This document shows positions 6,946 to 15,530 of a stretch of DNA of 38,296 bases, in pieces. This DNA is from Nocardia neocaledoniensis (GTDB lineage: Bacteria; Actinomycetota; Actinomycetes; Mycobacteriales; Mycobacteriaceae). Made by a program: the position numbers and the translations under genes. Each line of letters begins with the position of its first letter. Position 1 is the stretch's first letter. The DNA is taken from the NCBI RefSeq assembly GCF_003182135.1, contig NZ_QGTL01000023.1:1-38296 (forward strand). Reading direction: 5' to 3'. The notes beneath the pieces were generated by a model. That model did no database searches and was not told the origin of the DNA. It saw only the letters and a list, made by a program, of their open reading frames with translations.

Positions 6946-9366
6946 ATGACCGAGACCGCCGTGACCGATCCGCTGACCCTGCTGCACCGCGCGCCCCTCC
7001 GGGCGAGCACGGTGCGCAGCACCTACCGGCTGCAGTTGCGGCCGGACGCGCTCACCTTCGCCGATGCCCGAGCGATCGCCGAATACCTGCAGCAGCTCGG
7101 GATCTCGCACCTGTACCTGTCGCCGATCCTCACCGCCGCGCACGGCTCGACGCACGGCTACGACGTCACCGACCCGACCACCGTCTCGGCCGCGCTCGGC
7201 GGGCCCACCGGGCTCAAGGCGCTCTCGGACGAGGTGCGCAGCCGGGGCATGGGGTTGATCGTGGACCTGGTGCCCAATCACGTGGGCGTGGGCGATCCGA
7301 AGCAGAACCCGTGGTGGTGGGACGTGCTGCGCAACGGCCGCGAGTCCAAGTACGCCAAGTTCTTCGACATCGACTGGAGCCAGGGCAACGGCGCGGGCGG
7401 CAGGCTGGCGCTGCCGGTGCTGATGAGCGAGAACGACCCGGCGGCGCTGACCGTCGACCGGTCGGGCCCGGAACCGATGCTGGCGCTGCACGATCTGCGC
7501 TTTCCGATCGCGCCGGGCACCGACGGCGACAACGCGCTGCGCATCCACGACCGCCAGCACTACCGGCTGGTGAGCTGGAAGGCCGGCGTGTGCACCTACC
7601 GGCGTTTCTTCGCGGTGAGCGGTCTGGCGGCGTTGCGGCAGGAGGACCCCGAGGTCTTCGAGGCGACCCATCGTGAGCTGGCGGCATGGTGTGAGCACGA
7701 CCTGATCGACGGTGTGCGCGTGGACCACCCCGACGGCCTCTCCCATCCCAGCGCCTACCTCACCCGGTTGCGCCGGTTGATCGGCCCGCAGCGACTGCTG
7801 CTGGTGGAGAAGATCCTCGCCAATCGCGAGCCGCTGGACGCGACGCTGCCGGTCGACGGCACCACGGGGTACGACGCGCTCGCCGATGTCGGTGGCGTGC
7901 TGATCGATCCGTCCGGCGAGGCGACGCTGACCGAGTTGTCCCAGCACGTCGCCGGGCACGGCAGCGACCGGGCGTGGTTCGGCGAGACCGAACACCGCAT
8001 CAAGCGCGCCGTCGCGGAAACCATTCTGGCGCCGGAGATCCGGCGGCTGGTCGCGGCGATCAAGCGCGACGGCAACGCGGGTAGTTTCGACACGCTCGCG
8101 GTGAGCAACGCGACCATCGAGGTGCTGGCGTTCATGCCGGTCTACCGGGTGGACTACGCGCCGCTGGCCGGGATCACCGCCGCGGTGGTCGCCGAGGTGG
8201 AGAAGCGCAACGCCGAACTCACCGCGCCGCTGTCGGTGCTGGTGACCGCGCTGGCCAAAGGCGGCGAGGCGGCGATCAGGTTCTCCCAGGTGTGCGGGGC
8301 GATCACCGCGAAGTCGGTCGAGGACACCATGTTTTACCAGGGCGCGCGCCTGGTGTCGCTGCAGGAGGTGGGTGGCAATCCGGCGCGGTTCGGCCACTCC
8401 GTCAACGACTTCCACCTGTCCAACAGCGAACGCTCGCAGCGCTGGCCCGCCACCATGACGACCCTGTCGACCCACGACACCAAGCGCGGTGAGGACGTGC
8501 GCGCCCGGATCGGGGTGTTGTCGCAGGTGGCCGAGCTGTGGTCGCAGCGGGTGCGCGGCTGGCTCGAGACCACCCCGGCGCCCGACGGCGCGACGGCACT
8601 GTTCCTGTTGCAGAACATGTTCGGGATCTGGCCCGCCGACGGCAGACCCGCGTCGTCGGTCCCAGGGCTGCGGGACCGGCTGCACCAGTTCGCGGAGAAG
8701 GCGATTCGCGAGGCGGGGGTGAAGACCTCCTGGGAGGAGCCGGACGCGCAGTTCGAGGCGGCGGTGCACGGCTGGCTGGACGCGGTGATCGACGGCCCGG
8801 TCGGCACCGGCATCGGCGATCTGGCCCACGAACTCGCCCCGCACGCGTGGTCGGACGCGGTGGCGCAGAAGCTGCTGCAGCTGTGCGGTCCCGGCATCCC
8901 CGACCTGTATCAGGGCACCGAGCTGTGGGAGGACTCGCTCGTCGACCCGGACAACCGGCGGCCGGTGAACTTCGCCGTCCGCGCGGGTCTGCTCCAATCC
9001 CTCACCGAGCCACCGACACTCGACACCACGGGCGCGGCGAAGATGTGGGTGGTCGCCTACGCGCTGTGGCTGCGCCGGGAGCGCCCTGAGTGCTTCGTCG
9101 GCGGGTCGTATCTGCCGATGTTCGCGGCCGGTGAGCACGCGCATCGGGTCGTCGCCTACGGCCGCGGGGCGGCCGGCGAGGACGTCGAGGTGATCGTGGT
9201 GGCGACCCGGCATTCGGTCGGCCTCGCGGCCACCGGCTGGCTCGACACGACACTGTCACTGCCGGAAGGCAATTGGACCGATCGGCTGACGGGTACCGCC
9301 TACTCGGGCGGCGTCAAGATGGAGAAGCTGTTCGCGCGGCTGCCGGTCGCGCTGCTGGTGCGCTGA
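6946..9366 (+). CDS. treY: maltooligosyl trehalose synthase
   Basis: TreY isomerises the reducing-end alpha-1,4 bond of a maltooligosaccharide to the alpha,alpha-1,1 bond of trehalose; TreZ then releases trehalose. The 806-aa product begins with the family start STYRLQLRPDALTFADA and continues SPILTAAHGSTHGYDV, DLVPNHVGV and PWWWDVL. Catalytic GH13 residues are visible in GVRVDHPDG (D260), LLVEKIL and STHDTKRGED. GPGIPDLYQGTE near the C-terminus is also typical. ATG at 6946 is eight bases past the glgX stop, so the two genes form one operon. Its partner treZ is not adjacent here but 7.5 kb away on the other strand. Confidence 0.95.
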   Translation: MTETAVTDPLTLLHRAPLRASTVRSTYRLQLRPDALTFADARAIAEYLQQLGISHLYLSPILTAAHGSTHGYDVTDPTTVSAALGGPTGLKALSDEVRSRGMGLIVDLVPNHVGVGDPKQNPWWWDVLRNGRESKYAKFFDIDWSQGNGAGGRLALPVLMSENDPAALTVDRSGPEPMLALHDLRFPIAPGTDGDNALRIHDRQHYRLVSWKAGVCTYRRFFAVSGLAALRQEDPEVFEATHRELAAWCEHDLIDGVRVDHPDGLSHPSAYLTRLRRLIGPQRLLLVEKILANREPLDATLPVDGTTGYDALADVGGVLIDPSGEATLTELSQHVAGHGSDRAWFGETEHRIKRAVAETILAPEIRRLVAAIKRDGNAGSFDTLAVSNATIEVLAFMPVYRVDYAPLAGITAAVVAEVEKRNAELTAPLSVLVTALAKGGEAAIRFSQVCGAITAKSVEDTMFYQGARLVSLQEVGGNPARFGHSVNDFHLSNSERSQRWPATMTTLSTHDTKRGEDVRARIGVLSQVAELWSQRVRGWLETTPAPDGATALFLLQNMFGIWPADGRPASSVPGLRDRLHQFAEKAIREAGVKTSWEEPDAQFEAAVHGWLDAVIDGPVGTGIGDLAHELAPHAWSDAVAQKLLQLCGPGIPDLYQGTELWEDSLVDPDNRRPVNFAVRAGLLQSLTEPPTLDTTGAAKMWVVAYALWLRRERPECFVGGSYLPMFAAGEHAHRVVAYGRGAAGEDVEVIVVATRHSVGLAATGWLDTTLSLPEGNWTDRLTGTAYSGGVKMEKLFARLPVALLVR

Positions 9367-9384
9367 GACCTGTTCCGCGACAGC

Positions 9385-9417
9385 GGAACGGGACCACGGT
9401 GCTCGTGGTCCCGTTCC
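9385..9417. terminator. bidirectional hairpin between treY and 9428-9844
   Basis: GGAACGGGACCAC and its exact reverse complement form a 13-bp stem around a 7-base loop (9398-9404). It lies between two convergent genes. There is no T-tract, as is usual for actinobacterial intrinsic-like terminators. Confidence 0.75.
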
Positions 9418-9427
9418 GGTGCGATCG

Positions 9428-9844
9428 TCACGCGGTGCGCAGGCCGCGGTACTGCAGTGCGGCGAAACCGCCGACGGTGACCGCCTGCATCACCGCCCAC
9501 ACCGTGCCGACGGTGGTCAGGCTCAGCGCTCCGGTGAGCACGGCGGCGAGGCTGGCCACGACCCAGGCCGCGTTGCCGATCGCGACCGCGCCGGCCGCGG
9601 GCCGGGAGATCGGCGAGCGGAGACCGACCACCGCCACGGCGAGCCCGTAGGCGGTGAGGAAGGCGCCGATGGCGAGACCGGCGCGCACCTCGAGGCCGAG
9701 CAGACGCTCCAGCGGGTAGGCCAGCGCGAGGTAGGCCAGGCCGTTCACGCCGGTCACGACGGCGTCGAGGCGCAGCGACAGGCGCAGCAGGGGCTCGCCG
9801 GGCGCGAGCAGGGCGGACAGGCGGGACGGGGCGGTGGTGGTCAT
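9428..9844 (-). CDS. four-helix membrane protein, unknown function
   Basis: The 138-aa product has four hydrophobic segments (about residues 30-48, 58-74, 84-105 and 112-130) separated by short arginine-containing loops, with a short cytoplasmic start MTTTAPSRLSALL. I do not recognise a catalytic motif; small actinobacterial integral membrane proteins of this layout are common. The start ATG at 9844 has a good ribosome binding site (AGGAG, five to six bases upstream). It follows the NTF2-like gene by 29 bases and should share its transcript, divergent from the large LuxR regulator, which may control both. Confidence 0.7.
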   Translation of the reverse strand: MTTTAPSRLSALLAPGEPLLRLSLRLDAVVTGVNGLAYLALAYPLERLLGLEVRAGLAIGAFLTAYGLAVAVVGLRSPISRPAAGAVAIGNAAWVVASLAAVLTGALSLTTVGTVWAVMQAVTVGGFAALQYRGLRTA

Positions 9845-9873
9845 GGCGGATCTCCTGGTTCGGGCGGATGGGG

Positions 9874-10230
9874 TCAGGCGGAGGTGGGGACCTTGTCGAG
9901 GAAGCCGAAGACGCTGTCGATGCGGCCGTCGGTGAGGACGGCGACGTCGAAGCCGATCACCACCGGCTCGCCGTCGGCGGGGCCGAGGCCCCAGGTGAAG
10001 CGGACCTGGTCGTGGTGCGCGTCGACCGGTCCGGCCAGGCGGAAGGTCCAGTCGGGGAACTGGGCCTGCACGCCGGCGATGGCGGCCTCGAGTTCGGCGT
10101 GGCCGGTGACCGCGACCAGCGGGTCGACATAGCGGGCCTCGGGGGTGAACAGGCGGGCCACCGCGGCGCGGCGGTCGCTGGGCTCGCGGGTGTTCCATGC
10201 CTCCAGGTACTGCGCGACGACGGTGTTCAT
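9874..10230 (-). CDS. NTF2-like (SnoaL/polyketide-cyclase-like) protein
   Basis: The 118-aa product fits the small cone-shaped NTF2-like fold. It has helices with YLEAWNTREPSDRRAAVARLF, then the EARYVDPLV segment and alternating beta strands ending in VLTDGRIDSVFGFLDKVP, the C-terminal pattern of the SnoaL_2 type. Such proteins are small-molecule isomerases, cyclases or binding proteins; the substrate is not readable. ATG at 10230 has a strong GGAGGT ribosome binding site. It lies first in a two-gene unit with the membrane protein downstream, divergent from the LuxR regulator. Confidence 0.75.
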   Translation of the reverse strand: MNTVVAQYLEAWNTREPSDRRAAVARLFTPEARYVDPLVAVTGHAELEAAIAGVQAQFPDWTFRLAGPVDAHHDQVRFTWGLGPADGEPVVIGFDVAVLTDGRIDSVFGFLDKVPTSA

Positions 10231-10365
10231 GGTGACCTCCGAAATAGGCTTTGAGCTGGTGTTTCGTGGGTTCGTTCCCGCTATGACTCCTACGGTATTT
10301 CGCCGCGGGGGCCTGCCGAATCAGTCGCCTATAGGTACTTTCGCGACGCGGTACCGGCACGGCGA

Positions 10366-10371
10366 TACCGT
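10366..10371 (+). promoter_or_regulatory. -10 box of LuxR gene, leaderless start
   Basis: TACCGT is seven bases before the ATG at 10379. The same hexamer precedes tetR at six bases. No ribosome binding site is present. Confidence 0.45.
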
Positions 10372-10378
10372 GGTGCGC

Positions 10379-13351
10379 ATGCTCTACGGACGTGAGGCCG
10401 AACAGGCCGTCATCGACGACCTGCTCGACGGTGCGCGCGCCGGGCGCAGCGGGGCCCTGGTGCTGCGGGGCGAGGCCGGGATCGGCAAGTCGGCGCTGCT
10501 GGACTACGCGGCGGCGCGCGGGATCACGGCGGTGCGGGGCGCGGGAATCGAGTCCGAGGCCGAATTGCCGTTCGCGGCACTGCATCTGCTGCTGCGGCCC
10601 GGGATGGCGCTGGTGCCGCGGCTGCCGCCGCGCCAGCGGGAGGCGCTGGAGTCGGCCTTCGGGCTCGGCGCGAGCGCGCCCGCGGACCGCATGCTGATCG
10701 GCCTCGCCGTGCTCACCCTGTTGGCCGAGGAGACGGCGGACGGTCCGCTGCTCGTGCTGATCGACGACGCGCACTGGCTGGACCGGGCCACCGCCGAGAC
10801 GCTGCTGTTCGCCGCGCGCAGGCTCGACGCGGAGGGCGTGGTGATGCTGTTCGCCGCCCGCTCCGGGCCGGACGACTTCCCGGCGCCCGGCCTGCCGGAG
10901 TTGGCGCTGTCCGGCTTGCCCGCCGAGGCGTCGGCCGCCCTGCTCGACGCGGGAGCGACCGCGCTGTCGCCCACGGCGCGGTATCGGCTGCTGGTCGAAG
11001 CGGGCGGCAATCCGCTGGCGCTACTGGAACTTCCCTCGGTGCTCGGCGCGGTGGACGATCTCAATCCGCTGCCGTTGACGCAGCGATTGCAGCTGGCGTT
11101 CTACGGCAGGGTGGCCCGGTTGCCCGCCGCCACGCGCACGATGCTGCTGGTCGCGGCCGCGGCGGGCACCACGGACCTCGGCCCGATCCTGCGGGCCGCC
11201 GCCCGCCTCGGCGCGGCGCTGACCGATCTGCAACCCGCCGCCGACGCGGGGCTGGTGCGCACCGACGGGCAGGTGGTGACGTGGCGTCATCCACTCTCCC
11301 GCGCGGCCGTCTACCAGGGCTCGGCGCTCACCGATCGGCTGGCCGTCCATCACGCGCTCGCCGAGGCCATGACCGACCCCGACACCGCCGACCTGCGCGC
11401 GTGGCATCTGGCCAGTGCCGCAACGGGTTCCGACGAGCAGGCCGCCTCGGCCCTGGAGCACACCGCCGATCGGGCGCGGCGCCGCAACGGATTCCACGGC
11501 GCGGTCGCGGCCTACGATCGCGCCGCCGCCCTGAGCGCCGGCCGCGAAGCCCGCGTCCGCAGACTCGTCGCCGCCGCCGAAACCGCCACCGAGGCTGGGT
11601 TGTTCGAGCACGCGGCCCACCTCGCCGACCGCGCCGCCGCCCAGCTCGGGCGCACTGATCGGGCACCGGGCACCGGGGGACGCGCCACCACCGAACCCGG
11701 GCGTGCCGTGGGCGACAACGGTCGCACACCGAAGCAGGACGGCCCCGCGGCCTACGACTCGTCGAGCATCGGACTTCCCGGGTGCGCACCCAGCGAGGAG
11801 AACGCGGAATCCACGCGGACCACCGACTCCACCGGCAGCGTGGGCTCCGGGCGCGAGGCGGATCCGGGCGATGCGTTGTCACTGCGCTTGGAGCTGATCC
11901 GCGCCCAGGTCGAATTCGCGTCGGGGGCACCAGGTTCCGCACACCGTCGGCTGATGGCAGCTGCGCGTGCCAGCGCCCGGCAGCGCCCGACGTCCGCACG
12001 CACGCGAACACAGACGGCGCACGGGCGACCAGCGGACCCCGTCGACACCGACGGGCCCGCCCACTCCGTCGGCGGGCGAGTACCCGCGCAGATCGTGACG
12101 CGGGCGGTGCATACGGCGTGGTACCTCGGGCCGGCGGAGCTCGACGAGGTGGCCGAGCTGCTGGCCACCTCGGCACTGGACGAAGACGACCCGTTCACGC
12201 CGATCGCGCGCTACCTGACCGGGTCGCTGACCGGACGGCGCACGGTCGAGCTGCGCGAGGCCGCCGCGGCGGCCAGGGCCAACGGCGCCGACAGCCCGGC
12301 CGATCTCGTGCAGCTGTGCGGCAGCGGACTGGTGGTGGGTCAGGACGAGCAGGTGGGTGAACTGGCCGACGAGCTCATCGCCGAGAGCCGCGAGCAGGGC
12401 CGCCTCGCGCTGCTGGCGCCGCTGCTGTTCTTCCGCGCCGAGGCCGAGCTGTTCGGCGGACGGCCCGGCGCCAGTCGCGGCGCGGCCGAGGAGGGGGTGC
12501 GGATCGCCACCGATATCGGTCAGCCGCAGTGGATCAGCCAGCTCAGTGCGTTCCTGGCGTATCTGGCGGCGCTGCGCGGCGACGAGGCGGCCTGCCGCGA
12601 GCACGTCGACCGGACGACGGCCGAGGAGTTCGGTGGGGCGCGCGCGGCCGGTGCCCCGTGGGCGCACGCGGCGCTGGCGCTGCTGGCGCTCGGCGCGGGC
12701 AGGCTCGAGCAGGCGCGGGCCGAGCTCGAGCACATGACGGTGGAACCGGCCCGACATCATGTGAGCGGGTTGCGCAGCCTGGCCGATCAGATCGAGGTGG
12801 CGGCACGGCTCGGCGCACCGGCGGAGACGGCGATGGCGCAGCTCGCCGAGTGGTCGGCGCGGGCGGCGCAGCCGTGGATCGCCGCGCTGGTGGCCAGGGG
12901 GCGGGCACTGCTGGCCGAGGGCGCCGACGCGGAGCCGCATTTCCGGGACGCCCTGGTCGGCAACCGCCCGCTCGACGAGGGGCGCACCCGGCTGCTGTAC
13001 GGCGAGTGGTTGCGCAGGGACAAGCGCAAAGCCGACGCGCGCACCCAGCTCGAGCTGGCACTCGCCCTGTTCGAGCGGCTCGGCGCGGCACCGTGGAGCG
13101 CGAGGGCGCGCACGGAACTGGCCGCGCTGGGAATCGGGGTCGACGCGCGGCCGAGCGCGGGCCCGCTGAGCGTGCTCACCCCGCAGGAGGCCCAGATCGT
13201 GCGGCTGGCCGCGCAGGGGTTGTCGAATCGGGAGATCGCGGCGCGTCTGGTGCTGAGTCACCGCACGGTCGGGCACCACCTGTACAAGGCGTATCCGAAA
13301 CTGGGCGTGCTCTCGCGCGGGGAGCTGAGCTCGCTCGAGCTAGCGGAGTGA
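10379..13351 (+). CDS. large ATP-binding LuxR-family regulator (LAL type)
   Basis: The 990-aa product is a LAL/MalT-type activator. It starts YGREAEQAVIDDLL, has Walker A GEAGIGKSALL near residue 31 and Walker B LLVLIDDAHWLD near 125, a long helical TPR-like middle, and a C-terminal LuxR helix-turn-helix (about 931-985) with LTPQEAQIVRLAAQGLSNREIAARL. Two low-complexity Gly/Ser/Thr/Arg/Pro-rich stretches (about 424-497 and 519-570) interrupt the middle and look disordered. ATG at 10379 is chosen for its -10 box and because the protein then begins at the conserved GRE motif. The 3' end overlaps the convergent small membrane gene by 12 bases. Likely target: the divergent NTF2/membrane pair, by position only. 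Confidence 0.88.
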   Translation: MLYGREAEQAVIDDLLDGARAGRSGALVLRGEAGIGKSALLDYAAARGITAVRGAGIESEAELPFAALHLLLRPGMALVPRLPPRQREALESAFGLGASAPADRMLIGLAVLTLLAEETADGPLLVLIDDAHWLDRATAETLLFAARRLDAEGVVMLFAARSGPDDFPAPGLPELALSGLPAEASAALLDAGATALSPTARYRLLVEAGGNPLALLELPSVLGAVDDLNPLPLTQRLQLAFYGRVARLPAATRTMLLVAAAAGTTDLGPILRAAARLGAALTDLQPAADAGLVRTDGQVVTWRHPLSRAAVYQGSALTDRLAVHHALAEAMTDPDTADLRAWHLASAATGSDEQAASALEHTADRARRRNGFHGAVAAYDRAAALSAGREARVRRLVAAAETATEAGLFEHAAHLADRAAAQLGRTDRAPGTGGRATTEPGRAVGDNGRTPKQDGPAAYDSSSIGLPGCAPSEENAESTRTTDSTGSVGSGREADPGDALSLRLELIRAQVEFASGAPGSAHRRLMAAARASARQRPTSARTRTQTAHGRPADPVDTDGPAHSVGGRVPAQIVTRAVHTAWYLGPAELDEVAELLATSALDEDDPFTPIARYLTGSLTGRRTVELREAAAAARANGADSPADLVQLCGSGLVVGQDEQVGELADELIAESREQGRLALLAPLLFFRAEAELFGGRPGASRGAAEEGVRIATDIGQPQWISQLSAFLAYLAALRGDEAACREHVDRTTAEEFGGARAAGAPWAHAALALLALGAGRLEQARAELEHMTVEPARHHVSGLRSLADQIEVAARLGAPAETAMAQLAEWSARAAQPWIAALVARGRALLAEGADAEPHFRDALVGNRPLDEGRTRLLYGEWLRRDKRKADARTQLELALALFERLGAAPWSARARTELAALGIGVDARPSAGPLSVLTPQEAQIVRLAAQGLSNREIAARLVLSHRTVGHHLYKAYPKLGVLSRGELSSLELAE

Positions 13352-13555
13352 GTGCGCCCGGACGGCGCCGACGGTCCAGCGCGCGGTGGCGACCGCGGCC
13401 GCGACCAGCACGGCGGTCTGCGCCGAGCCGACGACGAGCAGCAGCAGGGCACCGACGACCAGCCCGGCGACCAGCGCCTCGAGCTTGTAGACCGGCCAGG
13501 CGCTGCCCGCGATGTCGACGGTCGCGCGCGCTGCCGAAGGGGTGACCACTGCCAT
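13340..13555 (-). CDS. small two-helix membrane protein
   Basis: The 71-aa product has two close hydrophobic segments, LEALVAGLVVGALLLLVVGS-like and a following alanine/valine-rich helix, ending in a basic tail TVGAVRAHSLR. Function is unknown. ATG at 13555 is chosen over an upstream ATG in frame since it begins directly before the hydrophobic part. The stop lies inside the 3' end of the LuxR gene, a 12-base tail-to-tail overlap. It is divergent from the Ddn-like gene across a 96-base gap with an inverted repeat. Confidence 0.6.
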   Translation of the reverse strand: MAVVTPSAARATVDIAGSAWPVYKLEALVAGLVVGALLLLVVGSAQTAVLVAAAVATARWTVGAVRAHSLR

Positions 13556-13578
13556 GCACACAGGATAGGCGCATTCCG

Positions 13579-13598
13579 AAGTTCGGGCCACCGAACTT
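13579..13598. promoter_or_regulatory. inverted repeat, possible operator
   Basis: AAGTTCGG and its exact complement CCGAACTT flank a 4-base centre in the gap between the divergent small membrane gene and the Ddn-like gene. Directly next to it TCGGGA occurs twice, 11 bases apart. It could be a regulator site for either gene; no regulator can be named. Confidence 0.35.
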
Positions 13599-13651
13599 TC
13601 CGGTCGGGACCTATCGGGAACATCACACGACGACGGATCGTTGTGCAGGTC

Positions 13652-14086
13652 ATGCCACTGACTGGAGAGTACGCACCGAGCACTTCCGATTGGGCACGCA
13701 CCCAGGCCGAGACCTACGAGAACTCCGGCGGAGCCGACGGCACCTCACTGCAGGGCAAGCCCGTCATCCTGCTCACCACCAAGGGCGCCAAGACCGGCAA
13801 GCTGCGCAAGACGCCGCTCATGCGGGTCGAGCACGACGGTGAGTACGCCGTCGTCGCGTCGCTGGGCGGGGCGCCGAAGCATCCCGTCTGGTACTTCAAC
13901 ATTAAGGCCGAACCGCACGTCGAGCTGCGCGACGGGACCGTCAACAAGGACTACACCGCGCGCGAGGTCTTCGGCGAGGAGAAGGCGCTGTGGTGGGATC
14001 GCGCGGTCGCGGTCTGGCCCGACTACGCCGAATACCAGAAGAAGACCGATCGCGAGATCCCGGTCTTCGTCCTGACGCCGCGCTGA
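13652..14086 (+). CDS. Ddn-like deazaflavin (F420)-dependent nitroreductase family protein
   Basis: The 144-aa product belongs to the split-beta-barrel Ddn family, which uses reduced F420 to reduce quinones and, in Mycobacterium tuberculosis Ddn, the prodrug pretomanid. Recognisable features are VILLTTKGAKTGKLRKTPLMRVEHDGEY in the barrel, the VASLGGAPKHPVWYFNI signature and the WWDRAVAVWPDYAEYQKKT C-terminus. It resembles Rv1558, which precedes ilvA in M. tuberculosis as here. The ATG at 13652 has only a weak AGGT before it. A strong hairpin follows the stop. The natural substrate is not readable. Confidence 0.88.
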   Translation: MPLTGEYAPSTSDWARTQAETYENSGGADGTSLQGKPVILLTTKGAKTGKLRKTPLMRVEHDGEYAVVASLGGAPKHPVWYFNIKAEPHVELRDGTVNKDYTAREVFGEEKALWWDRAVAVWPDYAEYQKKTDREIPVFVLTPR

Positions 14087-14104
14087 CCTCGGTGTACCGG
14101 CTCC

Positions 14105-14131
14105 CCCGCCGCGGCACGGCGCCGCGGCGGG
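14105..14131 (+). terminator. GC hairpin after Ddn-like gene
   Basis: CCCGCCGCGGC and its exact complement form an 11-bp stem with a 5-base loop, 18 bases after the stop and before the ilvA promoter. There is no T-tract. Confidence 0.65.
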
Positions 14132-14160
14132 CGGTGCGCGGGCACCTCGAACCACCTCGG

Positions 14161-14166
14161 TAGCAT
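14161..14166 (+). promoter_or_regulatory. -10 box of ilvA, leaderless start
   Basis: TAGCAT lies seven bases before the GTG start of ilvA, with no ribosome binding site between. -35 unclear. Confidence 0.5.
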
Positions 14167-14173
14167 TTACCGG

Positions 14174-15526
14174 GTGTCCCCCATCGCTGACGTCGCCGAA
14201 GTGTCCGTAACCCGTCCGCCGCTGACCGCGGACGAGATCGACGCCGCCGCCAAGCGAATTTCCGACATCATCGAGCCGACGCCGCTGCAGTTCTCCCCGC
14301 GGCTGTCGGCGAGCACCGGTGCGCAGGTGTATCTCAAGCGCGAGGACCTCACCGCGGTGCGCTCGTACAAGCTGCGCGGCGCCTACAACCTGATGGTCCA
14401 GCTCACCGCCACCGAACGCGCGGCGGGCGTCGTCGCGGCCAGCGCGGGCAACCACGCGCAGGGCGTGGCCTTCGCCTGCCGCGCCATGGGCGTGCGCGGG
14501 CGCATCTACGTGCCGACCACCACCCCGAAGCAGAAGCGCGACCGCATCCGCGTGCACGGCGGCGAGTTCGTGGAACTGATCGCCGTCGGCGAGACCTACG
14601 ACGCGGCCGCCGCGGCCGCCGCCGACGACGTCGCCCGCACGGGCGCGACCATGGTGCCGCCCTTCGACGACCCGCGCACCGCCGCGGGCCAGGGCACCAT
14701 CGCCGCCGAATTCCTCGAACAGCTCGGCACCGCGCCCGATCTGGTGATCGTGCCCGTCGGCGGCGGCGGATGCCTCGCCGGCATCGGCACCTACCTGCGC
14801 GAGCGCGCGCCGCGGACCGGCCTGCTCGGTGTCGAGCCCGCGGGCGCGGCGTCGATGACCGCGGCGCTGGTGGCGCGCGGTCCGGTGACGCTGCCCGAGA
14901 TCGATCCGTTCGTCGACGGCGCGGCCGTGCGCCGCATCGGCGATCTGCCCTACCAGGCGGCCGCCTCGTTCGGCGGCCGGGTGGTCTCGCACGCCTCGTT
15001 GCCGCTGCTGGTCACCAGCGAATCCCCCACCGGCACAGCCTCGTTCCGGATGATGCAGATCGACGAGGGCGCCATCTGCACCGCCATGCTCGACCTCTAC
15101 CAGAACGAGGGCATCATCGCCGAGCCCGCGGGCGCGCTCGCCACCGCGGCGCTGGCCGAGGTCGACGTCGAGCCGGGGTCGACGGTGGTCGTGCTGGTCT
15201 CCGGCGGCAACAACGACGTCTCGCGGTACGGCGAGATCATCGAGCGCTCGCTGGTGCACCGGGGCCTCAAGCACTACTTCCTGGTGGACTTCCCGCAGGA
15301 GCCCGGTGCGCTGCGCCGGTTCCTCGACGATGTCCTCGGCCCGGACGACGACATCACCATGTTCGAGTACGTCAAGCGCAACAACCGGGAGACCGGGGCG
15401 GCGCTGGTCGGCATCGAGCTCGGCGCCACCGACGACCTGGCGTCGCTGCTGCACCGCATCGAGGAGTCCCCGATCCAGGCCGAGCGCCTGGAACCGGGGT
15501 CTCCGGCGTACCGCTACCTGACCTGA
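14174..15526 (+). CDS. ilvA: threonine dehydratase (biosynthetic)
   Basis: IlvA deaminates threonine to 2-oxobutanoate, the first step of isoleucine synthesis. The 450-aa product is a fold-type II PLP enzyme with the cofactor lysine in SYKLRGAYN (K66), SAGNHAQGVA, the phosphate-binding VPVGGGGCLAG and SGGNNDVSRY. The C-terminal ~85 residues, beginning HYFLVDFPQEPGALRRFLDD, form a single ACT-like regulatory domain, the short form seen in Corynebacterium and Mycobacterium rather than the double domain of E. coli. Isoleucine feedback inhibition is expected from the family. GTG at 14174 fits the -10 box. Its stop and that of the convergent esterase gene lie in one palindrome, TGAGCGCTCA. Confidence 0.95.
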   Translation: MSPIADVAEVSVTRPPLTADEIDAAAKRISDIIEPTPLQFSPRLSASTGAQVYLKREDLTAVRSYKLRGAYNLMVQLTATERAAGVVAASAGNHAQGVAFACRAMGVRGRIYVPTTTPKQKRDRIRVHGGEFVELIAVGETYDAAAAAAADDVARTGATMVPPFDDPRTAAGQGTIAAEFLEQLGTAPDLVIVPVGGGGCLAGIGTYLRERAPRTGLLGVEPAGAASMTAALVARGPVTLPEIDPFVDGAAVRRIGDLPYQAAASFGGRVVSHASLPLLVTSESPTGTASFRMMQIDEGAICTAMLDLYQNEGIIAEPAGALATAALAEVDVEPGSTVVVLVSGGNNDVSRYGEIIERSLVHRGLKHYFLVDFPQEPGALRRFLDDVLGPDDDITMFEYVKRNNRETGAALVGIELGATDDLASLLHRIEESPIQAERLEPGSPAYRYLT

Positions 15527-15530
15527 GCGC

